A stretch of 41,334 nucleotides of DNA from Komagataeibacter intermedius TF2 (GTDB lineage: Bacteria > Pseudomonadota > Alphaproteobacteria > Acetobacterales > Acetobacteraceae). This document shows, in pieces, positions 7,454 to 22,098 of the stretch. The stretch lies in NCBI RefSeq assembly GCF_000964425.1, contig NZ_BANF01000032.1, positions 1-41,334 on the forward strand, read 5' to 3'. Below the pieces are notes generated by a model. It saw nothing but the letters and a program-made list of their open reading frames with translations. It did not search any database and was not told the origin of the DNA. Each line of letters opens with the position of its first letter. Positions within the stretch are counted from its first letter, which is position 1. Made by a program: the position numbers and the translations under genes.

Positions 7454-10400
7454 ATGAACGCGATTACAAAATCGTTCACGGGACGCAAACGCATCCGCAA
7501 GAGCTTCGGGCACATACCCGAGGTCGCTCCGATGCCCAATCTGATCGACGTGCAGCGGGCAAGCTACGAAACGTTCCTTCAGATGAATGTCGCGCCCGAC
7601 AGCCGGACGCCGACGGGCCTGCAGGAAGTGTTCCGTTCCGTCTTTCCGATCAATGACTTTGCAGGGCGCGGGCGTCTGGAATTCGTCAGCTACGAGCTGG
7701 AGGAGCCGAAATACGACGTTGAGGAATGCATTCAGCGTGGCCTGACCTTTGCCGCGCCGCTGAAGGTGATCCTGCGCCTGATCGTGTGGGACGTGGATGA
7801 AGATACCGGGTCGCGCTCGATCCGCGATATCAAGGAACAGCCGGTCTACATGGGCGACATGCCGCTCATGACCGATAACGGCACCTTCATCATCAACGGG
7901 ACCGAGCGTGTCATCGTCAGCCAGATGCATCGCAGCCCGGGCGTGTTCTTCGATCACGACAAGGGCAAGACCCATTCTTCGGGCAAGTTCCTGTTCGCTG
8001 CGCGTGTCATTCCCTATCGTGGTTCGTGGCTTGATTTCGAATTCGACAGCAAGGACCTGATCTATGTCCGCATCGACCGCAAGCGCAAGCTGCCGGTCAC
8101 CACGCTGCTGTACGCGCTGGAAGGCGCGGAATCCGAAGCTGCCCGCGCCGCAAAGGCCGCCGAGGGCGGGGATGTGGAGTCCATGGAAATCCAGGGCATG
8201 TCCCCGGATGAGATCCTGAGCTACTTCTATGGCAAGGTCGAATTCGCCAAGACGGAAAAGGGCTGGGCCCGCCGTTTCGATGCGGACGCCTTTCGTGGCA
8301 TGAAGCTGCTTGAGCCGCTGATCGACGCCCAGACGGGTGAGGAAGTGGCTCCGGTCGATGCGAAGCTGACTGCCCGCATGGTCCGTAAGATCGCGGAAAC
8401 CACCAAGGAAGTGCTGGTCGGTCCCGCTGGCCTGATCGGGCGTTTCATCGCATCCGACATCGTCAACGAGCACACGGGCGAGATCTATGCCGAAGCCGGT
8501 GACGAACTGACCGAGCAGAAGCTGGAAGAGCTTGAGGAAGTCGGCCTGACCACGCTGTCCACCCTGGCGGTGGATGCGGCCAATGGCCCGTGGATCCGCA
8601 ATACGCTTGCAGTGGACAAGAATGCCTCGCGCGATGAGGCGCTGACCGACATCTACCGTGTCATGCGCCCCGGCGAGCCGCCGACGCCCGAGACGGCGGA
8701 AGCCATGTTCTCCGGCCTGTTCTTCGACCCCGACCGTTATGACCTGTCCGCCGTGGGCCGCGTGAAGATGAACATGCGCCTTGGCGTGGATGTGCCCGAC
8801 ACGGTGCGCGTCCTGCGCAAGGAAGACATCCTGCGCACCGTCAAGATCATGTGCGAACTGAAGGACGGTCGCGGCGCGATCGATGACATCGACAACCTTG
8901 GCAACCGTCGCGTGCGTTCGGTTGGCGAGTTGATGGAAAATCAGTACCGCGTCGGCCTGCTGCGCATGGAGCGCGCCATCCGCGAGCGCATGGGTTCGGT
9001 CGATATCGATACGGTCATGCCGCATGACCTGATCAACGCCAAGCCGGCCGCCGCCGCGGTGCGTGAGTTCTTTGGTTCCTCCCAGCTCAGCCAGTTCATG
9101 GACCAGACCAACCCGCTGTCGGAAGTCACGCACAAGCGTCGTCTTTCCGCACTGGGTCCGGGGGGCCTGACACGTGAGCGCGCGGGCTTCGAGGTCCGTG
9201 ACGTGCACCCGACGCATTATGGCCGTATCTGCCCGATCGAGACGCCGGAAGGCCCGAACATCGGTCTGATCAACTCACTGGCCACCTACGCCAAGGTGAA
9301 CAAGTACGGCTTTATCGAAACCCCGTACCGCATGGTGGAAGACGGCGTCCTTCAGGATGGCTGGAAATATCTTTCCGCCATGGAAGAAGAAAAGCTGGTC
9401 GTCGCCCAGGCGGATGCCAGCCAGGACGCGCAGGGCCACCTGACGGATGATCTGGTTTCGGTGCGTCGTGGCGGTGACTTCCGCCAGGTTCCGCCCACGG
9501 ATGTGACGGCATGCGACGTGTCGCCCAAGCAGCTTGTCTCGGTCGCCGCGGCCCTCATTCCGTTCCTTGAGAACGATGACGCCAACCGCGCGCTGATGGG
9601 TTCGAACATGCAGCGTCAGGCCGTGCCGCTGGTGCGTTCCGATGCGCCGCTGGTCGGCACGGGCATGGAAGCGGCCGTGGCGCATGACTCGGGTGCCGCA
9701 ATCGTCGCGCGTCGCCATGGTATCGTGGACCAGATCGATGGCGCGCGTATCGTTGTCCGCGCGACGGATGATGCCGGTGCGACGCAGGGCGTGGATATCT
9801 ACCGCCTGCGCAAGTACATGCGTTCCAACCAGTCCACCTGCATCAACCAGCGTCCGCTGGTGCGCGTGGGGGACCAGGTCCGTGCGGGTGAGATCATCGC
9901 TGATGGTCCGTCCACGGAACTGGGTGAACTGGCGCTGGGCCGCAACGTGCTCGTCGCATTCATGCCCTGGAACGGTTACAACTTCGAAGATTCGATCCTG
10001 ATTTCCGAGCGGATCGCGCGTGATGACGTCTTTACCTCGATCCACATCGAGGAATTCGAGGTCATGGCCCGTGATACCAAGCTGGGTCAGGAAGAAATCA
10101 CCCGCGACATCCCGAATGTCGGTGAGGAAGCACTGCGCAACCTCGACGAAGCGGGGATCGTGTATGTGGGCGCCGAGGTGAACCCCGGTGACATCCTGAT
10201 CGGCAAGGTCACGCCAAAGGGCGAAAGCCCGATGACGCCGGAAGAAAAGCTGCTGCGCGCCATCTTCGGTGAAAAGGCGTCCGACGTCCGTGACACGTCG
10301 CTCAAGCTGCCGCCGGGCACGACGGGCACCATTGTTGACGTGCGTGTGTTCTCCCGCCGTGGCGTGGACAAGGACGAGCGCGCCATGGCCATCGAGCGCG

Positions 10401-11626
10401 CCGAGATCGAACGCCTTGCCAAGGATCGTGACGATGAACGCGCCATTCAGGAACGTTCGTTCTACAACCGTCTGCGTGAACACCTGATTGGCCAGACGGC
10501 AGGCACGGGTTTCAAGGGTATCCGTTCGGGCACGGTCATCACGGATGAGGTCCTGTCCGAACATCCGCGTGGCGCATGGCGCAACATCACCGTGATGTCT
10601 GACGAGGTCATGGCGGAACTGGAAACGCTGCGTCGTGAATTCGATGCCGCCGTTGCCAAGATCCAGGCCCGTTTCGACAACAAGGTGGAAAAGCTGCAGC
10701 GCGGCGACGAACTGCCGCCGGGCGTGATGAAGATGGTCAAGGTCTTTGTCGCGGTGAAGCGCAAGCTGCAGCCGGGTGACAAGATGGCCGGCCGTCACGG
10801 CAACAAGGGTGTCGTCTCCCGCGTTGTGCCGGTCGAGGACATGCCGTTCCTTGAGGATGGCACGTCGGTCGATCTGGTGTTGAACCCGCTGGGCGTGCCG
10901 TCGCGCATGAACGTGGGGCAGATCCTTGAGACGCATCTGGGCTGGGCCTGCGCCAATATAGGGCGTCAGGTGGCGCAGCTGGCCGATGATTACCAGCGCC
11001 ACGGTGAAAAGCGGCAGGAACTGCTGGATGAACTGAAGTCGATCTATGGCGACAAGGTGTATGACGAGCAGATCGGTGACATGACCGATGCCCAGTTGCT
11101 GGAGCTGTGTGGCAACCTGCGCAAGGGCGTGCCGATCGCAACGCCGGTGTTCGATGGCGCGTCCATCCCGGATATCGAGACCATGCTGCAGAAGGCTGGT
11201 GTGGACAAATCCGGGCAGTCGCAGCTGATTGACGGGCGCACGGGCGAGCCGTTTGAGCGTAAGACCACCGTTGGTTACATCTACATGCTCAAGCTGCATC
11301 ACCTTGTCGATGACAAGATCCATGCCCGTTCCATCGGTCCGTACTCGCTGGTGACCCAGCAGCCGCTGGGTGGTAAGGCGCAGTTCGGTGGGCAGCGCTT
11401 TGGTGAAATGGAAGTGTGGGCGCTGGAAGCTTACGGCGCCGCCTACACACTGCAGGAAATGCTGACGGTCAAATCGGATGACGTATCCGGTCGTACCAAG
11501 GTGTATGAAGCCATCGTGCGTGAGCAGGATGATTTCGAAGCTGGTATTCCGGAAAGCTTCAACGTCCTGATCAAGGAACTGAAGTCCCTTGGCCTGAATG
11601 TTGACCTGGAACAGAGCGGTTCCTGA
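7454..11626 (+). CDS. rpoB: RNA polymerase beta subunit
   Basis: The beta subunit (1390 residues) forms one jaw of the core enzyme. The N-terminus is [19 protein letters not shown], and protrusion, lobe, fork, flap and C-terminal clamp regions are present to the end at DLEQSGS. The rifampicin pocket (about residues 541-566: [11 protein letters not shown], then [11 protein letters not shown]) keeps Asp550, His560 and Ser565, equivalent to E. coli D516, H526 and S531, so no classical resistance change is visible. The conserved [11 protein letters not shown] and [24 protein letters not shown] motifs near the active site and C-terminus are intact. It is separated from rpoC by 101 bases. Confidence 0.99.
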   Translation: MNAITKSFTGRKRIRKSFGHIPEVAPMPNLIDVQRASYETFLQMNVAPDSRTPTGLQEVFRSVFPINDFAGRGRLEFVSYELEEPKYDVEECIQRGLTFAAPLKVILRLIVWDVDEDTGSRSIRDIKEQPVYMGDMPLMTDNGTFIINGTERVIVSQMHRSPGVFFDHDKGKTHSSGKFLFAARVIPYRGSWLDFEFDSKDLIYVRIDRKRKLPVTTLLYALEGAESEAARAAKAAEGGDVESMEIQGMSPDEILSYFYGKVEFAKTEKGWARRFDADAFRGMKLLEPLIDAQTGEEVAPVDAKLTARMVRKIAETTKEVLVGPAGLIGRFIASDIVNEHTGEIYAEAGDELTEQKLEELEEVGLTTLSTLAVDAANGPWIRNTLAVDKNASRDEALTDIYRVMRPGEPPTPETAEAMFSGLFFDPDRYDLSAVGRVKMNMRLGVDVPDTVRVLRKEDILRTVKIMCELKDGRGAIDDIDNLGNRRVRSVGELMENQYRVGLLRMERAIRERMGSVDIDTVMPHDLINAKPAAAAVREFFGSSQLSQFMDQTNPLSEVTHKRRLSALGPGGLTRERAGFEVRDVHPTHYGRICPIETPEGPNIGLINSLATYAKVNKYGFIETPYRMVEDGVLQDGWKYLSAMEEEKLVVAQADASQDAQGHLTDDLVSVRRGGDFRQVPPTDVTACDVSPKQLVSVAAALIPFLENDDANRALMGSNMQRQAVPLVRSDAPLVGTGMEAAVAHDSGAAIVARRHGIVDQIDGARIVVRATDDAGATQGVDIYRLRKYMRSNQSTCINQRPLVRVGDQVRAGEIIADGPSTELGELALGRNVLVAFMPWNGYNFEDSILISERIARDDVFTSIHIEEFEVMARDTKLGQEEITRDIPNVGEEALRNLDEAGIVYVGAEVNPGDILIGKVTPKGESPMTPEEKLLRAIFGEKASDVRDTSLKLPPGTTGTIVDVRVFSRRGVDKDERAMAIERAEIERLAKDRDDERAIQERSFYNRLREHLIGQTAGTGFKGIRSGTVITDEVLSEHPRGAWRNITVMSDEVMAELETLRREFDAAVAKIQARFDNKVEKLQRGDELPPGVMKMVKVFVAVKRKLQPGDKMAGRHGNKGVVSRVVPVEDMPFLEDGTSVDLVLNPLGVPSRMNVGQILETHLGWACANIGRQVAQLADDYQRHGEKRQELLDELKSIYGDKVYDEQIGDMTDAQLLELCGNLRKGVPIATPVFDGASIPDIETMLQKAGVDKSGQSQLIDGRTGEPFERKTTVGYIYMLKLHHLVDDKIHARSIGPYSLVTQQPLGGKAQFGGQRFGEMEVWALEAYGAAYTLQEMLTVKSDDVSGRTKVYEAIVREQDDFEAGIPESFNVLIKELKSLGLNVDLEQSGS

Positions 11627-11685
11627 CCGGACCTTATGTTGCACGTCGGTCCATACATTTTTCTTTCAGGAGTGGAAGCAGGTAA

Positions 11686-15924
<4,239 letters not shown>

Positions 15925-15937
15925 CAATACGAGTGAA

Positions 15938-15968
15938 ATGCCAGGTACCGCAGGTCGGTATCTGGCAT
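15938..15968 (+). terminator. Long hairpin just after rpoC
   Basis: A 12-bp stem with one G-U pair (ATGCCAGGTACC / GGTATCTGGCAT) and a 7-base loop begins 14 bases after the rpoC stop. No clear U tract follows, so it may be an RNA-stabilising 3' end, a processing site or an atypical terminator of the rpoBC transcript. Confidence 0.5.
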
Positions 15969-16023
15969 GATTCGGTGCTGCACTATTGTCACCATCCGAT
16001 TCAGGCGGTATCAGCGGCCTGAC

Positions 16024-16069
16024 GGAGCGGTGCTCCGAGTCCGGTGGAACAGAGTCGCTCTGTCGGACT
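16024..16069 (+). promoter_or_regulatory. Compound hairpin in the rpoC-rpsL gap
   Basis: There are two adjacent structures. The first is GGAGC/GCTCC around GGT (16024-16036). The second is AGTCCG/CGGACT enclosing ACAGAG/CTCTGT with a TCG loop and a 5-base left-side bulge (16038-16069). Both lie upstream of the proposed rpsL promoter, so they belong to the rpoC transcript end or to an undescribed RNA. The rest of the 414-base gap (15925-16338) holds the promoter and an untranslated leader; I see no gene. Confidence 0.45.
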
Positions 16070-16091
16070 GCTAGCGAATCCTGCGCAAGGC

Positions 16092-16120
16092 TTGACTTTT
16101 GGTCAGTTTGCCCGTAGGTA
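16092..16120 (+). promoter_or_regulatory. Candidate sigma70 promoter of the str operon
   Basis: TTGACT (16092-16097) is followed after 17 bases by TAGGTA (16115-16120), then ACGCGCCCTC. The -10 is weak, but the same GTAGGT plus GC-rich start region occurs before rplK, and GTATATT plus GCGCGCCCTC occurs before rpsM. The leader to rpsL would be about 210 bases. The start site is inferred. Confidence 0.5.
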
Positions 16121-16338
16121 ACGCGCCCTCGGCTAGCCCTGTCTGAAAGACGTCGTTGGCCGTCGAATGCAGCATGCAGGCATGCGGTGCCGCAGTCCGG
16201 GAATCGGGCTGCCCAGGCCGGATGTAAATATGATGCCCGAACGGATGGTTGTCATTCGTTGGGGTTTTGTTGTGAACGACAGTCGGCAACCAGATATGGG
16301 GTTGGCCGGCCGAATTTTGTAAGGATCGGGAAAGGCGT

Positions 16339-16710
16339 ATGCCGACCATCAACCAGTTGATCGCGAAAGGTCGCGAGCCCGCAGCCAAACGCAACAAGGT
16401 TCCTGCTCTGCAGGGCTGTCCGCAGAAGCGTGGCGTTTGTACTCGTGTTTACACAGTCACACCAAAGAAGCCGAACTCGGCTCTGCGTAAGGTGGCGAAA
16501 GTACGCCTGACCAACGGTTATGAGGTTGTGAGCTATATTCCAGGTGAGGGGCATAACCTCCAGGAACATAGTGTTGTCCTGATCCGTGGTGGTCGCGTTA
16601 AGGATCTTCCTGGCGTGCGTTATCACATCCTGCGCGGCGTTCTGGACACCCAGGGTATCGCCAAGCGTCGTCAGCGTCGCTCGCTCTATGGCGCGAAGCG
16701 TCCTAAGTAA
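16339..16710 (+). CDS. rpsL: 30S ribosomal protein S12
   Basis: S12 (123 residues) sits at the decoding centre and controls accuracy. The sequence [24 protein letters not shown] is canonical. The streptomycin-sensitive lysine in [11 protein letters not shown] (Lys43) is present, as is the KDLPGVRYH loop, so no classical streptomycin-resistance substitution is visible. It is the first gene of the str block, with a long untranslated leader and ribosome site GGAAAGG at about 16329-16335. rpsG follows after 15 bases. Confidence 0.99.
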   Translation: MPTINQLIAKGREPAAKRNKVPALQGCPQKRGVCTRVYTVTPKKPNSALRKVAKVRLTNGYEVVSYIPGEGHNLQEHSVVLIRGGRVKDLPGVRYHILRGVLDTQGIAKRRQRRSLYGAKRPK

Positions 16711-16725
16711 AAGGAATAACGAGGC

Positions 16726-17202
16726 ATGAGTCGCCGTCATCGCGCAGTAAAGCGCGAGATTCTCCCCGATCCGAAATTTGGTGATGTCGTCATTACGCGT
16801 TTCATGAACGCCCTGATGTACGACGGCAAGAAGTCCACCGCTGAAGGGATCGTCTATGGCGCCCTTGAGGTGCTGCGTCGCCGTGGTGGCGCGGCTGCGG
16901 ACCCTGTGGTCATGTTCCACAGCGCGCTGGACAACGTCAAGCCGGCTGTCGAGGTGCGTTCCCGCCGTGTTGGTGGCGCCACCTATCAGGTTCCGGTCGA
17001 AGTCCGGGCTGAGCGCCGTCAGGCGCTGGCGATCCGCTGGCTGATCGACGCATCGCGCAAGCGGGGCGAGAACACCATGCAGGATCGCCTGTCGAACGAA
17101 CTTCTTGATGCCGTCAACAATCGTGGCGCAGCGGTCAAGAAGCGCGAAGACACGCACCGCATGGCCGAAGCCAACAAGGCATTCAGTCATTACCGCTGGT
17201 AA
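16726..17202 (+). CDS. rpsG: 30S ribosomal protein S7
   Basis: S7 (158 residues) nucleates assembly of the 30S head and contacts the E-site tRNA. In E. coli it represses the str message. It begins [20 protein letters not shown] and carries the conserved [13 protein letters not shown] and [20 protein letters not shown] motifs, ending [15 protein letters not shown] as usual. In most proteobacteria fusA follows; here the next gene is tuf, 93 bases downstream, with two hairpins in the gap. Confidence 0.98.
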   Translation: MSRRHRAVKREILPDPKFGDVVITRFMNALMYDGKKSTAEGIVYGALEVLRRRGGAAADPVVMFHSALDNVKPAVEVRSRRVGGATYQVPVEVRAERRQALAIRWLIDASRKRGENTMQDRLSNELLDAVNNRGAAVKKREDTHRMAEANKAFSHYRW

Positions 17203-17213
17203 AGGCGGTCTGT

Positions 17214-17280
17214 CCGGTATATCTACCGGCCCGGCTTCCGAAACGGAACTTTCCAACCCGACTCTCAGCACGAGGCTGAG
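17214..17280 (+). promoter_or_regulatory. Two hairpins between rpsG and tuf
   Basis: CCGGTA/TACCGG with a 4-base loop (17214-17229) and CTCAGC/GCTGAG with a 5-base loop (17264-17280) are both perfect 6-bp stems. The second ends just before the tuf ribosome site (GGAG at 17286-17289). They fill the place where fusA usually lies. Functions such as processing or tuned tuf translation are possible but unproven. Confidence 0.4.
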
Positions 17281-17295
17281 TTAACGGAGAAAACG

Positions 17296-18486
17296 ATGGC
17301 AAAGGCTAAATTTGAGCGGAATAAGCCGCACTGTAACATCGGTACGATTGGTCACGTCGATCACGGCAAGACCTCGCTGACCGCTGCTATCACCAAGACG
17401 CTGGCGAAGGCCGGTGGTGCGGAATTCAAGGCGTACGACATGATCGACGCCGCGCCGGAAGAACGCGCCCGTGGCATCACCATCTCGACCGCCCACGTCG
17501 AGTACGAGACCGCAAAGCGTCACTACGCACATGTCGACTGCCCCGGCCACGCCGACTATGTGAAGAACATGATCACCGGTGCCGCGCAGATGGATGGCGC
17601 GATCCTGGTTGTGTCCGCTGCTGACGGTCCGATGCCGCAGACGCGTGAGCACATCCTGCTGGCCCGTCAGGTTGGCGTGCCGGCACTGGTCGTGTTCCTG
17701 AACAAGGTTGACCAGGTTGACGATCCGGAACTGCTGGAACTCGTCGAAATGGAAGTGCGTGAGCTGCTGTCCGCTTACCAGTTCCCCGGCGACGATATCC
17801 CCATCATCAAGGGTTCAGCCCTGGTGACGCTGGAAGACGGTGATCCGGAAGTTGGCGAAAACCGCGTCCTCGACCTGATGAACGCCGTTGACGACTACAT
17901 TCCGCAGCCGGAGCGTCCGATCGACCGTCCGTTCCTTATGCCGATCGAAGACGTGTTCTCCATCTCCGGTCGTGGCACCGTGGTGACGGGCCGTGTCGAG
18001 CGTGGCGCCGTGAACGTTGGCGACGAAATCGAGATCGTTGGTCTGCGTCCGACGCAGAAGACGACCGTGACCGGCGTTGAAATGTTCCGCAAGCTGCTTG
18101 ATCGCGGTGAAGCAGGTGACAACATCGGCGCGCTGCTGCGTGGCACGAAGCGTGAAGACGTTGAGCGTGGCCAGGTGCTGGCAAAGCCGGGTTCCATCAC
18201 CCCGCACACCAAGTTCAAGGCGGAAGCCTACATCCTGACGAAGGAAGAGGGTGGCCGTCACACGCCGTTCTTCACCAACTATCGTCCGCAGTTCTATTTC
18301 CGCACGACCGACGTCACTGGCGTTGTTCACCTGCCGGAAGGCACGGAAATGGTCATGCCTGGCGATAACGTCGCCATGGATGTGGAGCTGATCGCTCCGA
18401 TCGCCATGGATGAAGGCCTGCGCTTCGCTATCCGCGAAGGTGGCCGCACCGTTGGTGCAGGTGTTGTTGCTTCCATCACGGCGTGA
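17296..18486 (+). CDS. tuf: Translation elongation factor Tu
   Basis: EF-Tu (396 residues) is the GTPase that brings aminoacyl-tRNA to the ribosome. The G motifs are complete: GHVDHGKT (residues 19-26), the switch region [21 protein letters not shown] and SAL, followed by beta-barrel domains 2 and 3. Many proteobacteria carry two tuf copies; a second is not in this window. fusA is missing immediately upstream. After the stop a strong GNRA-loop hairpin separates tuf from rpsJ. The ribosome site GGAG lies 7 bases before ATG. Confidence 0.99.
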   Translation: MAKAKFERNKPHCNIGTIGHVDHGKTSLTAAITKTLAKAGGAEFKAYDMIDAAPEERARGITISTAHVEYETAKRHYAHVDCPGHADYVKNMITGAAQMDGAILVVSAADGPMPQTREHILLARQVGVPALVVFLNKVDQVDDPELLELVEMEVRELLSAYQFPGDDIPIIKGSALVTLEDGDPEVGENRVLDLMNAVDDYIPQPERPIDRPFLMPIEDVFSISGRGTVVTGRVERGAVNVGDEIEIVGLRPTQKTTVTGVEMFRKLLDRGEAGDNIGALLRGTKREDVERGQVLAKPGSITPHTKFKAEAYILTKEEGGRHTPFFTNYRPQFYFRTTDVTGVVHLPEGTEMVMPGDNVAMDVELIAPIAMDEGLRFAIREGGRTVGAGVVASITA

Positions 18487-18511
18487 TTGGACAGTAACTG
18501 AAGTGTGGGAT

Positions 18512-18538
18512 CCCGGTCGGAGCGATCCGGCCGGGTTT
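18512..18538 (+). terminator. Terminator-like hairpin between tuf and rpsJ
   Basis: A 10-bp GC-rich stem (CCCGGTCGGA / TCCGGCCGGG, one U-G pair) is capped by a GCGA tetraloop (18512-18535) and followed by TTT. The tract is short, so it would be a weak terminator or attenuator at the str/S10 boundary. In E. coli L4 controls attenuation in the S10 leader; this structure sits in the equivalent leader, but the mechanism is not shown. No good promoter is visible in the 105-base gap. Confidence 0.5.
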
Positions 18539-18591
18539 CCATTGCGGATCGGGTTCCCCCGAATCAGGTAAAGTTGGACTGAAACAGAAAG

Positions 18592-18900
18592 ATGGACAAC
18601 CAGAACATCCGCATTCGCCTGAAGGCGTACGATCATCGGGTGCTTGACAACAGCACGAAAGAGATCGTCAACACGGCGAAGCGTACGGGTGCGCGGGTTC
18701 GGGGTCCTATCCCGCTGCCGACGCATATTGAACGGTTCACCGTGAACCGCTCCCCCCACGTGGATAAGAAAAGCCGCGAGCAGTTCGAAATTCGGACCCA
18801 TCGCCGGCTGCTCGACATTGTCGAGCCGACCCCGCAGACCGTGGACGCTCTCATGAAACTCGACCTCGCCGCTGGCGTGGATGTCGAGATTAAACTCTAA
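18592..18900 (+). CDS. rpsJ: 30S ribosomal protein S10
   Basis: S10 (102 residues) lies in the 30S head and doubles as NusE in antitermination complexes with NusB. The sequence [21 protein letters not shown] is canonical, and the [36 protein letters not shown] block is complete. It is the first gene of the S10 block and is followed after 10 bases by rplC. The leader carries the 18512-18538 hairpin. Confidence 0.98.
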   Translation: MDNQNIRIRLKAYDHRVLDNSTKEIVNTAKRTGARVRGPIPLPTHIERFTVNRSPHVDKKSREQFEIRTHRRLLDIVEPTPQTVDALMKLDLAAGVDVEIKL

Positions 18901-18910
18901 GGTCCAGACG

Positions 18911-19594
18911 ATGCGCACCGGATTGATCGCAAAAAAGCTGGGTATGACCCGGCTGTTCAAGGAAGACGGCACACATGTGCCGGTGACTGTCCTGCAGGTT
19001 GATGATCTGCAGGTGGTTGATGTCCGTACGACCGAGCGTGATGGCTACACCGCCGTTCAGCTCGGGTCGGGCAAGGCCAAGGTCAAAAATGTGTCGAAGC
19101 CGAACCGCGGCCATTTTGCCAAGGCCAAGGTCGAGCCCAAGAAGAAGCTGGCTGAATTCCGCGTTGCGGATGATGCCGTCCTGGACGTCGGGGCTTCTCT
19201 GTCTGCCACCCACTTCGTGGTGGGACAGAAGGTGGACGTTACCGGCACCAGCAAGGGTAAAGGTTTTGCCGGCGCGATGAAGCGCTGGAACTTTGCCGGT
19301 CTCGAAGCCACCCACGGTGTCTCGATCAGTCACCGTTCGCACGGTTCGACGGGTAACCGTCAGGATCCGGGCAAGGTTTTCAAGAACAAGAAGATGGCCG
19401 GTCATCTCGGTTCCGAGCGTGTAACCACGCTGAACCTTGAGATTGCGGCTGTTGACGCCGAAAAGAACCTGATCATGATCCGCGGCTCCGTGCCGGGCGG
19501 AAAGAATGAATCGGTTCTGGTTCGTGATGCGATCAAGAAGGCCCGTCATGCCGAGGCGCCGTATCCGGCGGCCCTGGTTGAGGCCGCGGGCTGA
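18911..19594 (+). CDS. rplC: 50S ribosomal protein L3
   Basis: L3 (227 residues) is an early 50S assembly protein that reaches the peptidyl transferase centre. The start [16 protein letters not shown] at 18911 is the conserved one. An in-frame ATG at 18881, inside rpsJ, would add ten unconserved residues and is rejected. The signature [15 protein letters not shown] and the [26 protein letters not shown] loop are intact, including the Gln that is methylated in E. coli (GNRQDPG). Confidence 0.97.
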   Translation: MRTGLIAKKLGMTRLFKEDGTHVPVTVLQVDDLQVVDVRTTERDGYTAVQLGSGKAKVKNVSKPNRGHFAKAKVEPKKKLAEFRVADDAVLDVGASLSATHFVVGQKVDVTGTSKGKGFAGAMKRWNFAGLEATHGVSISHRSHGSTGNRQDPGKVFKNKKMAGHLGSERVTTLNLEIAAVDAEKNLIMIRGSVPGGKNESVLVRDAIKKARHAEAPYPAALVEAAG

Positions 19595-19606
19595 GGATAG
19601 AGGGCA

Positions 19607-20221
19607 ATGGATTACGATATCAAAACCCTCGATAACGGAAGCGCAGGCAAGGCCAGCCTTCCCGACGAGATTTTCGCCGCAACGCCGCGCACGGATATCA
19701 TGGCGCGCGTGGTGCACTGGCAGCTGGCAAAGCGCCGGGCCGGTACGCATAAGGTCAAGGGCATGGGGGAAATCTCCGGCACGACCAAGAAGCCGTACCG
19801 CCAGAAGGGCACCGGCAGCGCCCGTCAGGGTTCACTGCGTTCGCCGCAGTACCGCACCGGTGGTGTGGTCCATGGTCCGGTCGTGCGTGATCATGGCTAT
19901 GACCTGCCCAAGAAGGTGCGCCGTCTGGGCCTGATCTCCGCGCTGTCGCAGAAGGCGGCGGAAGGGAAGCTGGTCGTGCTTGATGCGGCGACCGCCTCGG
20001 GCAAGTCGGCTGAGCTTGCGAAGAAGCTGAAGGTTCTGGGCTGGACTTCCGCCCTGATCGTGGATGCCGCCGTTGAAGAAAACTTCGGCCGTGCCGCGCG
20101 TAACCTTCCGAAGATCGACATTCTCCCGACCATCGGTGCGAATGTCTATGACATCCTGAACCACGATGTGCTGGCAATCACCCGCGCAGGTGTTGAGGGA
20201 CTGAAGGAGCGTCTGGCATGA
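19607..20221 (+). CDS. rplD: 50S ribosomal protein L4
   Basis: L4 (204 residues) lines the peptide exit tunnel with its long loop. In E. coli it represses the S10 operon. The conserved basic loop [33 protein letters not shown] (about residues 60-92) is complete. The stop overlaps the start of rplW by ATGA (20218-20221), giving translational coupling. Length is close to the E. coli protein (201). Confidence 0.98.
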   Translation: MDYDIKTLDNGSAGKASLPDEIFAATPRTDIMARVVHWQLAKRRAGTHKVKGMGEISGTTKKPYRQKGTGSARQGSLRSPQYRTGGVVHGPVVRDHGYDLPKKVRRLGLISALSQKAAEGKLVVLDAATASGKSAELAKKLKVLGWTSALIVDAAVEENFGRAARNLPKIDILPTIGANVYDILNHDVLAITRAGVEGLKERLA

Positions 20222-20553
20222 CCAACATCCCGGCAATCCGCAAGAAAGCGGAACGCATGTCGCGCGAAGCGATGTACGACATTATCCGCGCGCCCCTGAT
20301 CACGGAAAAGGCCACGGCCCTGTCCGAGAAGAATCAGGTCGGTTTCAAGGTTGCGATCGATGCGACGAAGCCGGAAATCAAGGTAGCGGTCGAGACGCTG
20401 TTTGGTGTGAAGGTTCTGGGTGTCAACACGCTCATCCAGAAGGGTAAGGCCAAGCGCTTCAAGGGACGTCCCGGCCAGCGCTCGGATGTGAAGAAGGCGT
20501 TTGTCCAGCTTGCAGAAGGTCAGTCCATTGACCTGACCGCGAAGCTGGTCTGA
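20218..20553 (+). CDS. rplW: 50S ribosomal protein L23
   Basis: L23 (111 residues) sits at the tunnel exit and docks trigger factor and SRP. The core ([48 protein letters not shown]) begins at about residue 19. The N-terminal ~18 residues ([18 protein letters not shown]) extend beyond the E. coli form. The ATG at 20218 overlaps the rplD stop, which supports this start, though the internal Met at residue 14 or 19 cannot be excluded. Confidence 0.95.
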   Translation: MTNIPAIRKKAERMSREAMYDIIRAPLITEKATALSEKNQVGFKVAIDATKPEIKVAVETLFGVKVLGVNTLIQKGKAKRFKGRPGQRSDVKKAFVQLAEGQSIDLTAKLV

Positions 20554-20569
20554 CGTGGGGTGACAAGAA

Positions 20570-21400
20570 ATGGCATTGAAGCACTTTAATCCAGTTACCC
20601 CCAGCCTGCGCGGAACGGTTCTGATCGACCGCAAGGAGCTGTGGAAAGGCAAGCCCGTCAAGGGCCTGACCGAGGGGAAGAACAAGAGCGGCGGCCGTAA
20701 CAACCACGGTCGCACCACCTCGCGTTTTATTGGTGGCGGACATAAGCAGTCCTACCGCTATGTCGATTTCAAGCGTCGCAAGTTCGATGTGGTCGGCACG
20801 GTGGAACGTCTTGAGTATGATCCCAACCGCACGGCCTTCATCGCCCTCATCAAGTATGAAGATGGCGAACTGGCCTACATCATCGCACCGCAGCGCCTGA
20901 AGGCAGGTGACCAGGTCGTTGCTGGCGCCCGGGCTGACATCAAGCCGGGCAATGCAATGCCCCTGTCGGCGGTTCCGGTGGGAACGATCATCCACAACAT
21001 CGAGCTCAAGGCCGGTGGTGGTGGCAAGATTGCCCGTTCCGCTGGTACCTACGCACAGCTGGTCGGCAAGGATGTGGGCTATGCCCAGATCAAGCTGCAG
21101 TCCGGTGAACTGCGTGTCGTCCGTGCGGAGTGCATGGCTACCATCGGTGCCGTGTCCAACCCGGATAACATGAACCAGCATCTGGGCAAGGCCGGCCGTA
21201 ACCGCTGGCTGGGCCGCCGTCCGCATAACCGTGGTGTCGTCATGAACCCGGTTGATCACCCGCATGGTGGTGGTGAAGGGCGGACCTCGGGCGGTCGTCA
21301 TCCGGTTACGCCATGGGGCAAGCCGACTAAGGGTTACAAGACCAGGGTCAACAAGCGTACGGACAGTCTGATTATCCGTCGCCGGAAGACCGGCAAGTAA
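20570..21400 (+). CDS. rplB: 50S ribosomal protein L2
   Basis: L2 (276 residues) is a highly conserved core protein needed for subunit association and peptidyl transferase activity. The diagnostic [26 protein letters not shown] segment, with the essential histidine in HPHGGGEG, is present at about residues 224-249. The basic C-terminal tail ([23 protein letters not shown]) is normal. It lies 16 bases after rplW and 12 before rpsS. Confidence 0.99.
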   Translation: MALKHFNPVTPSLRGTVLIDRKELWKGKPVKGLTEGKNKSGGRNNHGRTTSRFIGGGHKQSYRYVDFKRRKFDVVGTVERLEYDPNRTAFIALIKYEDGELAYIIAPQRLKAGDQVVAGARADIKPGNAMPLSAVPVGTIIHNIELKAGGGGKIARSAGTYAQLVGKDVGYAQIKLQSGELRVVRAECMATIGAVSNPDNMNQHLGKAGRNRWLGRRPHNRGVVMNPVDHPHGGGEGRTSGGRHPVTPWGKPTKGYKTRVNKRTDSLIIRRRKTGK

Positions 21401-21412
21401 GGGGCATTTAAG

Positions 21413-21691
21413 ATGGCACGTTCCGTCTGGAAGGGCCCGTTCGTGGACGGGTATCTGCTGAACAAAGCCGATGCATCGCGCGCGTCGGGCCGTAACGAAG
21501 TGATCAAGATCTGGTCGCGTCGATCCACCATCCTGCCGCAGTTCGTCGGACTGACGTTCGGCGTCTATAACGGGCATAAATTCCTGCCGGTGCAGGTTTC
21601 CGAGAATATGGTGGGGCACAAGTTCGGTGAGTTTTCACCGACCCGTACCTTCACGGGTCATTCTTCGGACAAGAAAGCGAAGCGGGGCTGA
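21413..21691 (+). CDS. rpsS: 30S ribosomal protein S19
   Basis: S19 (92 residues) lies in the 30S head with S13 and contacts the A-site finger. [16 protein letters not shown], then [26 protein letters not shown] and [25 protein letters not shown] are all typical. Length equals the E. coli protein. It is followed by rplV after 2 bases. Confidence 0.99.
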   Translation: MARSVWKGPFVDGYLLNKADASRASGRNEVIKIWSRRSTILPQFVGLTFGVYNGHKFLPVQVSENMVGHKFGEFSPTRTFTGHSSDKKAKRG

Positions 21692-21693
21692 TC

Positions 21694-22095
21694 ATGAGCA
21701 AGCCTAAGCATCCGCGCACGCTCGCGGAAACCGAGGCGCAGGCGCTGACGCGGAACATCCGCATCAGCCCGCGCAAGCTGAACCTTGTTGCGGGTCTGAT
21801 CCGCAACAAGCCGGCTGCGCAGGCGATTGCTACCCTCACATTCTCCAAGCGTCGTATCGCCCAGCAGGTCAAGAAGACCCTGGAAAGCGCGATCGCCAAC
21901 GCCGAGAACAACCATCAGCTGGACGTTGACCAGCTGGTTGTTGCCCGTGCAGAGGTGGGCAAGTCGATCGTGATGCGTCGTTTCCACGCACGTGGTCGTG
22001 GCCGTTCGGCCCGCATCGAGAAGTTCTTCAGCCATCTGACCATTGTCGTGGCGGAAAAGAAGCCCGAAGCTGAAACCGAAAAGAAGGCGGCCTGA
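21694..22095 (+). CDS. rplV: 50S ribosomal protein L22
   Basis: L22 (133 residues) has a long beta-hairpin that forms part of the exit tunnel constriction; changes there can give macrolide resistance. The core [28 protein letters not shown] and the hairpin tip region [26 protein letters not shown] are intact. The protein is longer than E. coli L22 (110) because of an N-terminal ~15-residue extension and a charged tail ([13 protein letters not shown]), both frequent in alphaproteobacteria. Confidence 0.97.
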   Translation: MSKPKHPRTLAETEAQALTRNIRISPRKLNLVAGLIRNKPAAQAIATLTFSKRRIAQQVKKTLESAIANAENNHQLDVDQLVVARAEVGKSIVMRRFHARGRGRSARIEKFFSHLTIVVAEKKPEAETEKKAA

Positions 22096-22098
22096 TCC

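Noticed and set aside
7454-11626. Possible rifampicin-resistance changes in rpoB
   Set aside because: The pocket residues equivalent to D516, H526 and S531 are all wild type. The Thr at the position of E. coli N518 is common in alphaproteobacteria.
9275-11644. Long open frame on the - strand opposite rpoB (about 789 codons)
   Set aside because: Same reasoning: codon pattern reflects rpoB, with His/Gln/Arg-rich meaningless translation.
16172-16185. Tandem GCATGC sites as start of a repeat array
   Set aside because: Only two copies are present; they look like chance palindromes in the leader and are kept only as part of the gap description.
15925-16338. tRNA gene in the rpoC-rpsL gap
   Set aside because: No cloverleaf, no T-loop GTTCRANNC box and no CCA-type acceptor stem could be found.
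16339-16710. Possible streptomycin-resistance change in rpsL
   Set aside because: Lys43 and the KDLPGV loop are unchanged.
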